Shown: positions 1-8,913, counted from the stretch's first letter. The stretch is 64,000 nucleotides of DNA from Actinomycetospora straminea (GCF_028737255.1 NZ_JAQZAN010000006.1:124001-188000), one strand, 5' to 3'. Numbers and translations are program-made. Notes: a model not told the origin generated them from the sequence alone.

Positions 1-794
1 GGGGTCATGGGCCCGGTGAGGACGACGTGGTCGGCGACGTCGTGGGTGCGGGCGAGCCGCCGGAGGCGATCGCGGTCGGGGCCGTCGCCGGCGATGAGCA
101 GGGCGGCGCCGGGAACCGCGCGGCGCAGCCGTGGGAGCGCCGCGATCAGGACGTCCTGCCCCTTGCGGCGCACCAGGCGGGACACGCAGCCCACGACCGG
201 CCGCTCGCCCAGCCCGTAGCGCCGCCGGATCGCCTTTCGCCCGGCCGGGTCGGGACGGAACCACGCGGTGTCGATGCCCGAGGGCAGCGGCTCCAGGGCG
301 ACGTCCGGGCCGAGCGCCGCGGCGATCCGCCCGCGCGTGTAGCGGCTGACGGTGGTGACGACGTCGCTGTCGCGCCCGATGCGCTGCAGCGCCTGGCGGC
401 TGCCCGGCAGCATCGACCAGCCCACCTCGTGCCCGTGGGTGCTCGCCAGCACCCGCGCCGCGCCGGCCCGCCGCAGCGCCGGCGCCATGAGGCCCAGCGG
501 TGCGGCCGCCCCGAACCAGACGGTGTGGGCGTCGTGGGCGCGCACCAGCTCCGCGGCCCGCCGCGTCGCCCCGCGCGTCGGCAGCATCATCGTCGTCGGC
601 AGGCGGTGGACCTCGAACGGCTGCTCGGCGTCGAAATGCCGGCACGCCGCGCGCCCCTCGTCGGTGTCCCGCCACGTCGACGCGAGGACGACGAGCTCGT
701 CGGCCGGCAGGTGGGTGGCGAGCGCGTGGAGGTAGGACTGGATGCCCCCGGGCCGGGGCGGGAAGTCGTTGGTGACCAGCAGCGTGCGCGCCAC
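1..794 (-). CDS. pimB: GT4 mannosyltransferase, PimB'-like (3' part outside window)
   Basis: Family GT4 glycosyltransferase that probably adds the second mannose to acylated phosphatidyl-myo-inositol mannoside from GDP-mannose at the cytoplasmic face of the membrane. Reading from a GTG at 794, the N-terminus is ARTLLVTNDFPPRPGGIQSY, the glycine-rich acceptor loop typical of PimB'. Further on come a THGHEVGW segment and VGCVSRLVRRKGQD, the start of the second Rossmann domain. The reading frame is open to base 1, so about 264 codons are visible and the EX7E donor-site motif lies outside. The start is chosen because the family motif begins two residues later. It lies next to the NlpC/P60 gene as in mycobacteria. 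The family is sure; the exact acceptor is inferred from orthologous context. Confidence 0.85.
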   Translation of the reverse strand, partial: MARTLLVTNDFPPRPGGIQSYLHALATHLPADELVVLASTWRDTDEGRAACRHFDAEQPFEVHRLPTTMMLPTRGATRRAAELVRAHDAHTVWFGAAAPLGLMAPALRRAGAARVLASTHGHEVGWSMLPGSRQALQRIGRDSDVVTTVSRYTRGRIAAALGPDVALEPLPSGIDTAWFRPDPAGRKAIRRRYGLGERPVVGCVSRLVRRKGQDVLIAALPRLRRAVPGAALLIAGDGPDRDRLRRLARTHDVADHVVLTGPMT

Positions 795-840
795 CGCGGG
801 AGCCTTGCACGCGGCCCGGCGGGGCCCCGCGACCGGCCCG

Positions 841-1728
841 TCAGCCCCAGCGCCGCACGAACTCCACGGTCGCGGCGTCGACGGCGGCGGGGTCCGAGGC
901 ACTGAGGAAGTGCTGCCCGCCGTCGACGACCTGCAGCTCCGCGTGCGGCGAGCTCGTGAAGCGGCCGATCTCGTCCTGCGCGTTGGCCACGGAGTACACG
1001 CGGTCCTCGGTGCCGTGCAGCCACAGCACCGGGCAGCGGACCTCGTCGAGGCGTCCGTGCAGCCCGTCGCGGTCGCGCAGGTTGATCGTGCTCGTGCGCA
1101 GCCGGCGGCGCCCGTCGTCGCCGGTGTAGTGCTGCTGGTGGGTCGCGTGCCAGAACGCGCGGGTCTCCTCGTCCACCTGGTCGCCGAGGCCCTCCGCGAG
1201 CACGGCGTCGACGAGGTCGGTCGGGATCACCCAGTCGTCGCCGACGGGCGTCGCGAGCGCGTCGATCGCCGGGGTGCAGAAGGTGACCCCGTCCCAGCAC
1301 CCCAGCTCGCGGCTGCGGGGGCTCTCGGAGTCCATCGACGTACCGAGCGCGACGACGCCCTGCACGACGTCCGGGGCCAGCAGCGCCATCCGCACCGCGA
1401 TCCACCCGCCCTGCGAGGTGCCCAGCACGAAGGCCCGCCGGACGTCGCGGGCGTCGAGGACCTGCAGCGCCGCGATCGCGGTGTCCCAGTAGGTGAAGTC
1501 GGCGTACCGGGCGCGCGTGCGGCCGTGGCCGTAGGGCTCGATCGCGAGGAGGTTCGCGGTCCGCGCGAGCTCCTCGTCGGCGAACTGTGGCCGGTAGAGA
1601 TCCGCCGACGTGGTGAAGGAGTTGACCATGACGAGCGTCGGGCGCGAGGCGTCGACCGGCCCGCTGGTGGCGTACCCGATGGTCGAACCGCCGAGGTGGG
1701 GCACGCTGATCGTCTGCGGGGAGGTCAT
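841..1728 (-). CDS. alpha/beta hydrolase
   Basis: A 295-residue alpha/beta-hydrolase-fold protein of unknown substrate, cytosolic with no signal peptide. The nucleophile elbow is GTSQGGW (Ser at about residue 112), the acid is probably in LHGTEDRVYS, and the catalytic His is in GGQHFLSAS near the C-terminus. The ATG at 1728 begins MTSPQTISVPHLGGSTIGY, a normal strand 1 for the family; the open frame extends upstream but lies over the 3' part of the NlpC/P60 gene. A perfect inverted repeat sits 1 nt upstream of the start codon. It looks like a haloperoxidase or lipase-like hydrolase; nothing in the neighbourhood fixes a substrate. Confidence 0.85.
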   Translation of the reverse strand: MTSPQTISVPHLGGSTIGYATSGPVDASRPTLVMVNSFTTSADLYRPQFADEELARTANLLAIEPYGHGRTRARYADFTYWDTAIAALQVLDARDVRRAFVLGTSQGGWIAVRMALLAPDVVQGVVALGTSMDSESPRSRELGCWDGVTFCTPAIDALATPVGDDWVIPTDLVDAVLAEGLGDQVDEETRAFWHATHQQHYTGDDGRRRLRTSTINLRDRDGLHGRLDEVRCPVLWLHGTEDRVYSVANAQDEIGRFTSSPHAELQVVDGGQHFLSASDPAAVDAATVEFVRRWG

Positions 1729-1729
1729 G

Positions 1730-1749
1730 CCCCGATCGTGTGATCGGGG
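1730..1749. promoter_or_regulatory. 20-bp perfect inverted repeat between hydrolase start and NlpC/P60 stop
   Basis: CCCCGATC-gtgt-GATCGGGG, 8-bp arms around a 4-nt spacer, lies between the hydrolase start codon (1728) and the stop codon of the upstream NlpC/P60 gene (1761). It may be an operator, or a short hairpin in a read-through transcript. No U-run follows, so an intrinsic terminator is weakly supported. Confidence 0.45.
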
Positions 1750-1760
1750 CCACGATCCTG

Positions 1761-2849
1761 TCAACGGCGCTCGAGGACGATCCGACGGACCCCGCTGATG
1801 TTGCTGCGGACCTGGGAGACCTTGACGACGTCGCCGGACTGCGGGGCCTCGAGGAACTGGCCGCCGCCGACGTAGATGCCGACGTGGCTGACCGGCTGGT
1901 TGAAGAACAGCAGGTCGCCGGGGCGGGCGTCCTGGTAGGGCACCGGGATGCCGACGAGCGCCTGCTGCCGCGAGACCCGGGGCATGCCGACACCGACCTG
2001 GCGGTAGGCCCACTGCACGAGGCCCGAGCAGTCGTAGGTGCTCGGACCGGTGGCGCCCCAGAGGTAGGGCTTGCCCTGCTGGGTGAGCGCCACCCGCAGC
2101 GCCTCGATCGCGATGCCGGCGCCGGGGATGTTCGTCGGGAAGTCGGTGGTGCCGCCGCGGCGCAGCGCGGCGAGCGTCGCCGGCGAGGCGTCGGCGAGGG
2201 CCTCCTCGGCCGCGGCGACCTCACGGTCGGCGTCGGCCTTGCGCCGCTCCGCGTCGTCGGCGGTGCGCTGGGCGTCGGAGGCCGCACGGTCGGCGTCGCG
2301 GGCGCGGGCGTCGGCGTCGCGCTCGGCGGTCTCGGCGACCGCGGTGGCGTCGAGGAAGCGCTGCACGAAGCGCTGGTTCTCGGTGGAGATGGTGTCGAGC
2401 AGCGAGGTGCGGTCGAGGTAGGCCTGCGGGGACTCGCTGCCCAGCAGCGCGGCGAGCGCGTCGAGCTGGCCGCCCTGGTAGGCCGCGCGCGAGACCTGGT
2501 CGATGTCGACGAACGCCCGGTCGCGCTCGGCGCGCGCCCCGTCGGCGGCCTCACGGGCGCCCTCGGCCTCGCGGCGCGTGCGGTCGGCCTCCGTGCGCCG
2601 GACCCCGAGCTGCTCCTCGGCGTCCAGCGACGCCTCCGTGGCGTCGGCCGCGCGGGCGTTGGCCTCGGCGAGCTCGGTGACGGCGTCGGGGGCTCCGGGC
2701 GGGACGATGGGGTCGGCCCACGCGGCCGGGCCCCCGAGGCCCGCGACCCCGGCGAGCAGGGCGCCCACCACCGGCGTGACCAGCACCGTGACGAGCCGGG
2801 CCGTCCACCCGGGACCGGGACGCACACCAGCGGCTCGGGGCGACACCAC
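1761..2849 (-). CDS. secreted NlpC/P60 peptidoglycan endopeptidase with N-terminal coiled coil
   Basis: Exported cell-wall hydrolase, probably cleaving peptide stems in peptidoglycan. The signal peptide is a hydrophobic run LVTVLVTPVVGALLAGVAGL with a likely cleavage after PAAWA. About 180 residues of Ala/Glu/Arg-rich coiled coil follow, as in RipA-type and PcsB-like proteins, then the NlpC/P60 domain: STYDCSGLVQWAYRQ holds the catalytic Cys, SHVGIYVGGGQFLEAP the His. The chosen GTG at 2849 (or the adjacent GTG at 2846) has GAGGA just upstream and puts the signal peptide near the N-terminus. An ATG at 2960 would add 37 unlikely residues. It neighbours pimB' and a small CxxC protein, as in mycobacteria. 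No c-di-AMP riboswitch was recognisable upstream. Confidence 0.85.
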   Translation of the reverse strand: MVSPRAAGVRPGPGWTARLVTVLVTPVVGALLAGVAGLGGPAAWADPIVPPGAPDAVTELAEANARAADATEASLDAEEQLGVRRTEADRTRREAEGAREAADGARAERDRAFVDIDQVSRAAYQGGQLDALAALLGSESPQAYLDRTSLLDTISTENQRFVQRFLDATAVAETAERDADARARDADRAASDAQRTADDAERRKADADREVAAAEEALADASPATLAALRRGGTTDFPTNIPGAGIAIEALRVALTQQGKPYLWGATGPSTYDCSGLVQWAYRQVGVGMPRVSRQQALVGIPVPYQDARPGDLLFFNQPVSHVGIYVGGGQFLEAPQSGDVVKVSQVRSNISGVRRIVLERR

Positions 2850-3093
2850 GTCCTCGTCGGGTCCTCTCTGCGCAGCCCGGCCCCGCCGCACCCCCGGACC
2901 CGCGGGCGGGCCTCGGGCGCCGCCCCCGCGCCGGACGCGTCGGCCCCCGACGGCCTCCATCCGGTGTCCGACGCGGCCTCGCCGCCCCGGCGAGCGCACC
3001 CTACTAAGCCGTAACCGACGGCCCCGACCGACCCGTGCCGGACGGTCGGCGCCCGGGCGGCGGAGGGCCCGGCGCGCGGTGGGCGGTGCGCGC

Positions 3094-3399
3094 TCACCCG
3101 ACGCCCCGGGCCCGGCGCGGCCGCTCGGCCCGCCCGTCCCGCTGACGGGGCGGCGCCCCGGGCGCTGTGGGCGGCACCAGCCGGAGCCGCGGGATGAGCC
3201 CGTGGTCGGCCAGCACCTCGAGCGCCCGCTGCTCGACCGGCCCGAACTCCAGCGGCAGCGGGCCGCCGGGCGCGGCGTCGGAGGGGCGCACCCCGGCACC
3301 GGCGCCGGCCGGGACGCCGGGCGTGCCGAGGAGCACCCCGACGACGCAGTCGTGGCAGGCGACGTCGCGGACGGCGCAGGTGTCGCAATCGATGAGCAC
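3094..3399 (-). CDS. small conserved actinobacterial protein with two CxxC motifs
   Basis: A 101-residue protein with no named domain that I know. It begins LIDCDTCAVRDVACHDCVVG, giving two CxxC pairs at residues 5-8 and 15-18, a likely metal-binding knuckle. Then follow VLLGTPG, an acidic helix with EQRALEVLADHGLIPRL, and a disordered Arg-rich tail. GTG at 3399 is preceded by GGAGG with 5 nt spacing. It sits between the NYN protein and the NlpC/P60 gene; similar small proteins occupy this place in related genomes. A zinc site is inferred from the cysteines only. Confidence 0.75.
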   Translation of the reverse strand: MLIDCDTCAVRDVACHDCVVGVLLGTPGVPAGAGAGVRPSDAAPGGPLPLEFGPVEQRALEVLADHGLIPRLRLVPPTAPGAPPRQRDGRAERPRRARGVG

Positions 3400-3500
3400 G
3401 GGGGCCTCCGGGGCCTCGCTCCCCGGCCGGTCCGGGGTCGTGGCACGCACGCTAGGAGCGACCCCCGACAACGTCGGGCCGACGACGGTGGTTCCGCAGG

Positions 3501-4904
3501 TCAGATGCGGGACAGGCGCGCCAGCAGCACGCTCGACGGGACCGGGTGCGCAGCCCGGCGCACCGATTCCACGACCGCGCGGTCCGAGGTGACGACCACC
3601 AACGGGCGACCCTCGGGCTCCGCGCCCACCAGCGAACGGATGAGGTCGTCGGCGAGCACCCCGGGGTCGCTGAAGAGCACCCGCACCCCGCGCACCGAGT
3701 GCGTCGGCACCCCCGTGATCCCGGCGCCGTCGAACACGAGGGTGGTCTCGGCGCCGGTCCGCGCCGTCAGTGGCGCCAGGGCGGCCACGAGGCGCTCCCG
3801 CTGGGCGGCGAGCGAGAGCTCCGGCCAGCCCGTCTTCGTGACGTTGTAGCCGTCGACGACGAGGTGCACCTCGGGCAGCGCGAGCAGCCGGTCGAGCGCC
3901 GCGGGGTCGGTGACGCGGGCCTTCGGCGACGTCCCGGACCCGGCGCCGACCAGCTCGGCGGGCCGCGCACCGGCGTCGACGCGGCGCAGCCCGAGCTCCT
4001 GGCGCAGGCCCTCGGCGGCGCCCGCGACGGTGTCGACGAGCAGCGCGAGCCGGGCGTCGTCGGCGCGCCGGGCCTCCACCGACGCGCGGCGGGCGCTCGC
4101 GAGGTCGTCGGCGGCGCGCCGGGCCCGGTCGTCGGCGGCCGCGGCGAGCTCGCGCTGGCGGTCGCGGTCGCGGCGCAGCTCCTCGAGCTCGGCGCGCAGC
4201 CCGCCGTGGCCGGCCTCCTGGGCGTCCCGCAGCGCGGCGGCCTCGTCCTCGGCCCGGCGGACCCGCACGCCCTGCTCGCGCAGGCGCGCGCGCAGCTTGG
4301 CGACCTCCTCGCGACCCTCCTCGGCCGCGGCGTCGACGGCGGCGCGCGCCGCGTCCCGCTCGGCGGTCAGGCGCTCCACGTCGGCCTCGAGACGGTCGGC
4401 GCGCGCGACCGCCGCGTCGCGCTCCGCCCGCGCGCGTCCCGCGTCCGCGCGCTCGCCCACGTCGCGGACCAGCCCCGAGCCCTCCTCCCGGCCCTCGAGG
4501 ACGGCGACGGCGGCGGCGTGAACCGGGTCGGGCACGGGCGGCTGCCAGTCCCCCGGGCGCTCCTCGGCCCACCACTCGACGACCTGGGCCGCGAACCCCC
4601 CGGCCGAGCCCAGCGCCCCGAGCAGCGGGCCGGCGCCGACGCGGGCGCGCTTGGCCGGCGCGAAGCGCGCGACCGGACGCACGGGCGGCGGGAGCTCCGA
4701 GACCGGCAGGTTCCCGACGGCCACGGCCACCAGCTCCGCGACCTTCGCCCGCACCGCCTCCGGCGCGGCCTCGAGCAGCCGGACCCGCACCGCGGCGCGG
4801 GCCGCGTCGTCCCCCGTGTCCCCCGGCTCCCCCGACTCCCCCGGCTCCGGGACGTCCACGGCGACGGGCGGTTCGACCTCCGCGTCGCCGCCGCCCTCGT
4901 CCAT
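3501..4904 (-). CDS. NYN-domain (YacP-like) RNA-binding/nuclease protein with coiled coil
   Basis: A 467-residue protein. Residues 1-100 are a proline-rich and acidic start plus a small helical domain with NLPVSELPPPVRPVARFAPA. Residues 140-310 are a long Arg/Glu/Ala coiled coil. Residues 330-467 form a NYN (PIN-like) domain: LVVDGYNVTKTGWPEL carries the first catalytic Asp, ETTLVFDGAG and VLFSDPGVLADDLIRSL the middle acids, and PLVVVTSDRAVV the last Asp. This family is thought to act on RNA. Start ATG 4904 lies 8 nt after TAGCCT (minus strand), so the mRNA is almost leaderless. Divergent from the exonuclease gene. Fold is clear, substrate unknown. Confidence 0.85.
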   Translation of the reverse strand: MDEGGGDAEVEPPVAVDVPEPGESGEPGDTGDDAARAAVRVRLLEAAPEAVRAKVAELVAVAVGNLPVSELPPPVRPVARFAPAKRARVGAGPLLGALGSAGGFAAQVVEWWAEERPGDWQPPVPDPVHAAAVAVLEGREEGSGLVRDVGERADAGRARAERDAAVARADRLEADVERLTAERDAARAAVDAAAEEGREEVAKLRARLREQGVRVRRAEDEAAALRDAQEAGHGGLRAELEELRRDRDRQRELAAAADDRARRAADDLASARRASVEARRADDARLALLVDTVAGAAEGLRQELGLRRVDAGARPAELVGAGSGTSPKARVTDPAALDRLLALPEVHLVVDGYNVTKTGWPELSLAAQRERLVAALAPLTARTGAETTLVFDGAGITGVPTHSVRGVRVLFSDPGVLADDLIRSLVGAEPEGRPLVVVTSDRAVVESVRRAAHPVPSSVLLARLSRI

Positions 4905-4912
4905 GACCGGTG

Positions 4913-4918
4913 AGGCTA
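4913..4918 (-). promoter_or_regulatory. -10 element of the NYN gene
   Basis: TAGCCT on the minus strand, 8 nt before the ATG at 4904, so transcription would begin at or next to the start codon. No clear ribosome binding site is present. Confidence 0.5.
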
Positions 4919-4996
4919 GACCCGTGGCGCGCGACGGACCGGGCGTCGGCCGCGCACGGACGGGGCGCACGGGAACGGACTGTCGGGGGTCGCCCC

Positions 4997-5002
4997 TAGC
5001 GT
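4997..5002 (+). promoter_or_regulatory. -10 element of the exonuclease gene
   Basis: TAGCGT, 9 nt before the ATG at 5012. It makes a nearly leaderless transcript likely and supports this start codon. Confidence 0.5.
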
Positions 5003-5011
5003 CCGACGGCG

Positions 5012-6763
5012 ATGGACGCCCCCGCCCGTCCGGTCACCGGCCCGGACCCCCAGCTCTCGTTCGGCGAGCTCGGCACGCCGCTGTCCGCGGTGACGTTCGT
5101 GGTGCTCGACCTCGAGACCACGGGCGGCCCGCCGGACTCGGACGCGATCACCGAGATCGGGGCGGTCAAGGTGCGCGGCGGGGAGGTGATCGGGGAGTTC
5201 GCGACGCTGGTCGACCCGGGGGTCGCGGTGCCCCCGCAGATCGTCCAGCTCACCGGCATCACCACGGCGATGGTGCGCGACGCCCCGCGCCTGCCGGCGG
5301 TCCTCGGCGCGTTCCTGGAGTTCTGCGCGGGCGCGGTGCTCGTGGCCCACAACGCCCCGTTCGACATCGGGCACCTGCGCGCCGCCTGCCGGCGCCACGG
5401 CCCCTCCTGGGCGCGCCCCGCCGTCGTGTGCACGGCGCGGCTCGGGCGGCGGGTGCTCAGCCGCGACGAGGCGCCGTCCTGCCGCCTCTCCGCGCTCGCG
5501 ACCCTGTTCCGCGCGCGGACCCGCCCGGTCCACCGCGCCCTCGACGACGCGAAGGCCACCGTCGACGTCCTGCACGGGCTGCTCGAACGCGTCGGCGGGC
5601 GGGGGGTCTCGACGCTCGAGGACCTCCTGGCGCTCCAGGTCGAGGTCAGCCCCGCCCAGCGCGCCAAGCGCCACCTCGCCGACGCCGTCCCCGAGGAGCC
5701 CGGGGTGTACCTGTTCCGCGGCCCCGGCGACGAGGTGCTCTACGTCGGGACCAGCGCCGACCTGCGCCGCCGCGTGCGCTCCTACTTCACCGGCGGCGAC
5801 AAGCGGGCGCGCATGAAGGAGATGATCGGCCTCGTCGAGCGCATTGACTGGGTCGTCTGCGCGACCTCGCTGGAGGCCGAGGTCCGCGAGCTGCGCCTGC
5901 TCGCCGGGCACGCGCCGCGCTACAACCGCCGCTCGCGCTTCCCCCACCGCGGCTGGTGGGTCGCGCTCACCGACGAGCCGTTCCCGCGCCTGTCGGTGGT
6001 GCGCACCCCCCGCGCCGACGCCGTCGGGCCGTTCGGGCGGCGACCGGACGCCGTCCGCGCGGTCGAGGCGCTGCAGGACGCGCTGCCGCTGCGCCCGTGC
6101 ACCCAGCGGATCCCGGCGCGCGGGGCGGCGGGCACGCCCTGCGCGCTGCACGAGATGGGCCGCTGCGCCGCGCCGTGCGCCGGGCACCTCGACGTGGAGG
6201 CCTACCGGCCGGTGGTCGCCGACGCCCGGGCCCTGGTCCGAGGCGCCGACGACGCCGGGCTGCGCCGCCTGTCCACGACGGTCGGCGAGCTCGCGGCGGC
6301 CGAGCGTTTCGAGGACGCCGCCGCCCACCGCGACCGCCTCGCCGACCTCGCCGCCGCGCTCGGCCGGGTCCAGCGGCTCTCCGCGGTGGCCGCGGCGCCG
6401 GAGATGATCGCGGCGCGGCCCGATGGCGCGCGCGGGTGGGACCTCGCCGTCGTGCGCCACGGCCGCCTCGCGAGCGCCGGGCGCGCTCGGCGGGGGACGC
6501 CGCCGATGCCGGTGGTCGAGGCCCTCGTCGCCTCGGCCGAGACCGTGCTGCCCGGCGACGGGCCGCTGCGGGGCGCGCCGCCCGAGGAGGTCGCCGTCGT
6601 CACCCGGTGGCTCGAGCGGCCCGGCACGCGCATGGTCCGCACCACCACGCCCTGGGCGATGCCCGCCGCCGGCGCCGGGGCGTGGGCGGGCTGGGTCGGC
6701 CGCGCCCGGGAGGCGCGCCGCGGTGCGGGCGAGGCGGTGAACGCTCCGGGCGAGCCGCCCTAG
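5012..6763 (+). CDS. DEDDh exonuclease fused to UvrC-like GIY-YIG nuclease
   Basis: A 583-residue fusion probably acting in DNA repair in the cytoplasm. Residues 28-195 are a DnaQ/epsilon-type 3'-5' exonuclease: ExoI VLDLETTG (D33, E35), ExoII HNAPFDIGHL and ExoIII HRALDDAKAT (H174, D179). Residues 228-310 are a GIY-YIG domain, PGVYLFRG followed by VLYVGTSADLRRRVRSYF. A cysteine cluster TPCALHEMGRCAAPC and a UVR-like helix pair ERFEDAAAHRDRLADLAA follow at about 425-450. This is the architecture of the mycobacterial Rv2191 family; the UvrC C-terminal RNase H-like and HhH parts are absent. Monocistronic, with its own near-leaderless promoter. Confidence 0.9.
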   Translation: MDAPARPVTGPDPQLSFGELGTPLSAVTFVVLDLETTGGPPDSDAITEIGAVKVRGGEVIGEFATLVDPGVAVPPQIVQLTGITTAMVRDAPRLPAVLGAFLEFCAGAVLVAHNAPFDIGHLRAACRRHGPSWARPAVVCTARLGRRVLSRDEAPSCRLSALATLFRARTRPVHRALDDAKATVDVLHGLLERVGGRGVSTLEDLLALQVEVSPAQRAKRHLADAVPEEPGVYLFRGPGDEVLYVGTSADLRRRVRSYFTGGDKRARMKEMIGLVERIDWVVCATSLEAEVRELRLLAGHAPRYNRRSRFPHRGWWVALTDEPFPRLSVVRTPRADAVGPFGRRPDAVRAVEALQDALPLRPCTQRIPARGAAGTPCALHEMGRCAAPCAGHLDVEAYRPVVADARALVRGADDAGLRRLSTTVGELAAAERFEDAAAHRDRLADLAAALGRVQRLSAVAAAPEMIAARPDGARGWDLAVVRHGRLASAGRARRGTPPMPVVEALVASAETVLPGDGPLRGAPPEEVAVVTRWLERPGTRMVRTTTPWAMPAAGAGAWAGWVGRAREARRGAGEAVNAPGEPP

Positions 6764-6824
6764 ACTCCGCGGAGCCGGGGACCACAGGTCCCGTCGAACG
6801 CTCCCGCCGCGACGAGGAGGACCC

Positions 6825-7103
6825 GTGATCACGGCCTTCGTGCTGGTCCACGCCGACGCCGACCGCATCCCCGAGACCGCGCAGGCCATCGCCGACCTCG
6901 ACGGCGTGGCCGAGGTCTACTCCTGCGCGGGGGACGTCGACCTCGTCGCCGTGGTCCGCGTCCGGGAGCACGAGCAGCTCGCCGACGCCATCGCCGGCGG
7001 CCTGTCGAAGGTCGAGGGCGTGCAGAGCACCACCACCCACATCGCCTTCCGGTCCTACTCGTCCCGGGACGAGGCGTCGGCGTTCGCGGTGGGGCTCGAC
7101 TGA
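6825..7103 (+). CDS. stand-alone Lrp/AsnC effector-binding (RAM) domain protein
   Basis: A 92-residue protein consisting only of the alpha-beta sandwich ligand domain of Lrp/AsnC regulators, without a helix-turn-helix. Visible features are MITAFVLVHADADRIPET at strand 1, AIADLDGVAEVYSCAGDVDL and the C-terminal THIAFRSYSSRD. Such single-domain proteins oligomerise and probably sense amino acids or modulate a full-length Lrp. GTG 6825 has GAGGAGG with 5 nt spacing. It faces trpD, which ends 49 nt away on the other strand. Confidence 0.85.
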   Translation: MITAFVLVHADADRIPETAQAIADLDGVAEVYSCAGDVDLVAVVRVREHEQLADAIAGGLSKVEGVQSTTTHIAFRSYSSRDEASAFAVGLD

Positions 7104-7151
7104 CTCCGGTGACGACCGGCCGTGGTCGTCAACTCTCGAGGGCGCGTCGGA

Positions 7152-8207
7152 CTAGTCGCGGAGGGCGCGGGCCACGGCCGACCAGCGCTCCAGCAGTGCG
7201 GTCGCCGCGCCCGAGTCCACGGCCTCGGCCGCCCGGCGCCGCCCGGCCGCCACGCCCTCGTGCAGATCGGTCATCGCCGTCCCGGTGACGGCCTCCTCGT
7301 AGGCGGCGAGCGCCGCGCCGGCGTTGAGCAGCACCGCGTCGCGCACGGGCCCCGGCTCGCCGGCGAACACCGCCCGGGCCACCGTGGCGTTGTGGGCGGC
7401 GTCGCCGCCGCGCAGGTCGCCCGGCCCGGAGACGGGGACGTCGAGCGCGGTCGGGTCCAGGGTCTCCACCCGGACCCCGCCCGGCCCGGCGTGCCAGACG
7501 GTGGTGGTCGTGGCGGTGGTGACCTCGTCGAGCCCGTCGTCGCCGCGCACCACCACCGCGCGGTCGCCGCGCGCGGCGAGCACCTCGGCGAGGATCGGCG
7601 CGAAGCGCTCGTCGGCGCACCCGATCAGCGCCGCGCCCGGGCGTGCCGGGTTGGTCAGCGGTCCGAGCAGGTTGAACGCGGTGGGGACGCCGAGCTGCCC
7701 GCGCACGGGGCCGGCGTGGCGCATCGCGGGGTGGAACACCTGCGCGAAGCAGAAGCCGATCCCCACCTCGTCCACGCAGCGCGCGACGGCGTCCGGCCCG
7801 AGGTCCACCGGCACGCCGAGCGCCTCGAGCACGTCCACCGACCCGCTCTGCGACGACGCCGCGCGCCCGCCGTGCTTGACCACCCGCGCGCCCGCGGCGG
7901 CCATCACCACGGCGGACATCGTCGAGATGTTGACCGTGTGCGCCCCGTCGCCGCCGGTGCCGACGATGTCGACGACCGGCCCCGGCACGTCGACCCGCCG
8001 GGCGTGGGCGAGCATCGCCGTCGCGAGCCCGGCGATCTCCGGGGCCGTCTCGCCCTTCGCCCGCAGCGCGACGACGAACCCGGCGACCTGCGCGGGCGAG
8101 GCCTCGCCGGACATCACCTGGTCCATCGCCCACTCGGTCTCGTCCGCCGCGAGGTCCCGGCCCGCGAGCAGGCGCCCGAGGAGCCCGGGCCAGCTCGGTG
8201 CGGTCAC
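7152..8207 (-). CDS. trpD: anthranilate phosphoribosyltransferase
   Basis: Second step of tryptophan synthesis: anthranilate + PRPP gives phosphoribosyl-anthranilate. 351 residues, usual length. The PRPP glycine loop [14 protein letters not shown], the anthranilate-site [20 protein letters not shown] and [16 protein letters not shown] are all present. The GTG start at 8207 overlaps the TGA of the receiver-like gene upstream by 4 nt (GTGA), so the two are translationally coupled. No other trp genes are in the window. No trp leader or attenuator is visible upstream of the pair. Confidence 0.95.
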   Translation of the reverse strand: MTAPSWPGLLGRLLAGRDLAADETEWAMDQVMSGEASPAQVAGFVVALRAKGETAPEIAGLATAMLAHARRVDVPGPVVDIVGTGGDGAHTVNISTMSAVVMAAAGARVVKHGGRAASSQSGSVDVLEALGVPVDLGPDAVARCVDEVGIGFCFAQVFHPAMRHAGPVRGQLGVPTAFNLLGPLTNPARPGAALIGCADERFAPILAEVLAARGDRAVVVRGDDGLDEVTTATTTTVWHAGPGGVRVETLDPTALDVPVSGPGDLRGGDAAHNATVARAVFAGEPGPVRDAVLLNAGAALAAYEEAVTGTAMTDLHEGVAAGRRRAAEAVDSGAATALLERWSAVARALRD

Positions 8208-8620
8208 CCGCGGACGACGGGACGAGCGCGCTCGCGCAGCACGGTGGCGACCGTCTCGGCCGCGGTCACCGGGTCGAGCGGCTGTACCAGGACGGCATCG
8301 GCCTGTGACCACGTCGCGAGCCAGTGGTCGTCCCGACGGCGCACGACGACGATCACCGGCGGCGGGTCGTCGCTCTCGTTCTTGAGCTGGCGGCACACAC
8401 CCATCCCGCCCGTGGGCTGCGCCTCGCCGTCGAGCACCGCGAGGTCGATCTCGCCCGCGTCGGCGGCGCCGAGCACCTCCGCCACGTTGCTCGCCTCCAC
8501 GAACCGCAGCCGCGGCAGGTCCGGGGCGGGGCGGCGGCCGACGGCGCCGGTGATCGCCTCGCGGACCTCCGGGCGGTGGCTCATCACCACGACGGTGAGC
8601 GTGGTCGCCGGGGCGGTCAT
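8204..8620 (-). CDS. degenerate response-regulator receiver-like protein
   Basis: 138 residues, a single CheY-like fold with no output domain. The core strand [17 protein letters not shown] lacks the usual acidic pair (Ser14-His15 instead). A possible phospho-acceptor is D64 in [19 protein letters not shown], and the switch Lys of KPL is replaced by Gln in VQPLDP. It is therefore probably a phosphorylation-independent pseudo-receiver. ATG 8620 has a GGAG site 8 nt upstream. It is the first gene of a two-gene operon with trpD, divergent from ctaE. Confidence 0.7.
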   Translation of the reverse strand: MTAPATTLTVVVMSHRPEVREAITGAVGRRPAPDLPRLRFVEASNVAEVLGAADAGEIDLAVLDGEAQPTGGMGVCRQLKNESDDPPPVIVVVRRRDDHWLATWSQADAVLVQPLDPVTAAETVATVLRERARPVVRG

Positions 8621-8913
8621 CGCGTGGCTCCGTCGCGCTCGGTGTCCTGCATGCGCCGGATGTTAGCGGTCGGCACGGGACGTCGGCACGGAACGTCACG
8701 ACCACCGGGCGCCCCCGCCACGGCCCGCCCGCCGACGGTTCACGGATCGGTACGACGGCCCGACGTACGACGGCGGGTAGGAGAACCCGCAGGTGAGGGG
8801 CGGTGCAGGTCGGCGCGGGTCCGCACCCCGTCGCGACGACGGCCGCGGATCGACGCGCCGGGGTCCGTGCGACGCCGCGCCCCAGCGGGCTGGTGTCGGC
8901 CGGAGGTGTCATC
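8621..8913. promoter_or_regulatory. divergent intergenic region between receiver-like gene and ctaE
   Basis: 293 bp without a gene. On the minus strand TAACAT (8660-8665) is a good -10 with TGCCGA 17 nt upstream. A 13-nt sequence GTCGGCACGG(G)AC occurs twice in tandem at about 8670-8695, and GTACGACGGC occurs twice near 8750-8775; either could bind a regulator. A GGAGG site precedes the ctaE ATG. I could not place the ctaE promoter with confidence. Confidence 0.4.

Noticed and set aside
2850..3090. Possible c-di-AMP (ydaO) riboswitch before the NlpC/P60 gene
   Set aside because: The conserved ydaO segments could not be found; the region has no matching paired core. A covariance-model search would be needed to be certain.
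587..3388. Long open frame on the minus strand across pimB', the hydrolase and NlpC/P60 genes
   Set aside because: Its translation is Arg/Pro/Ala-rich with no family motif and it overlaps three convincing genes. Open shadow frames are normal at this GC content.
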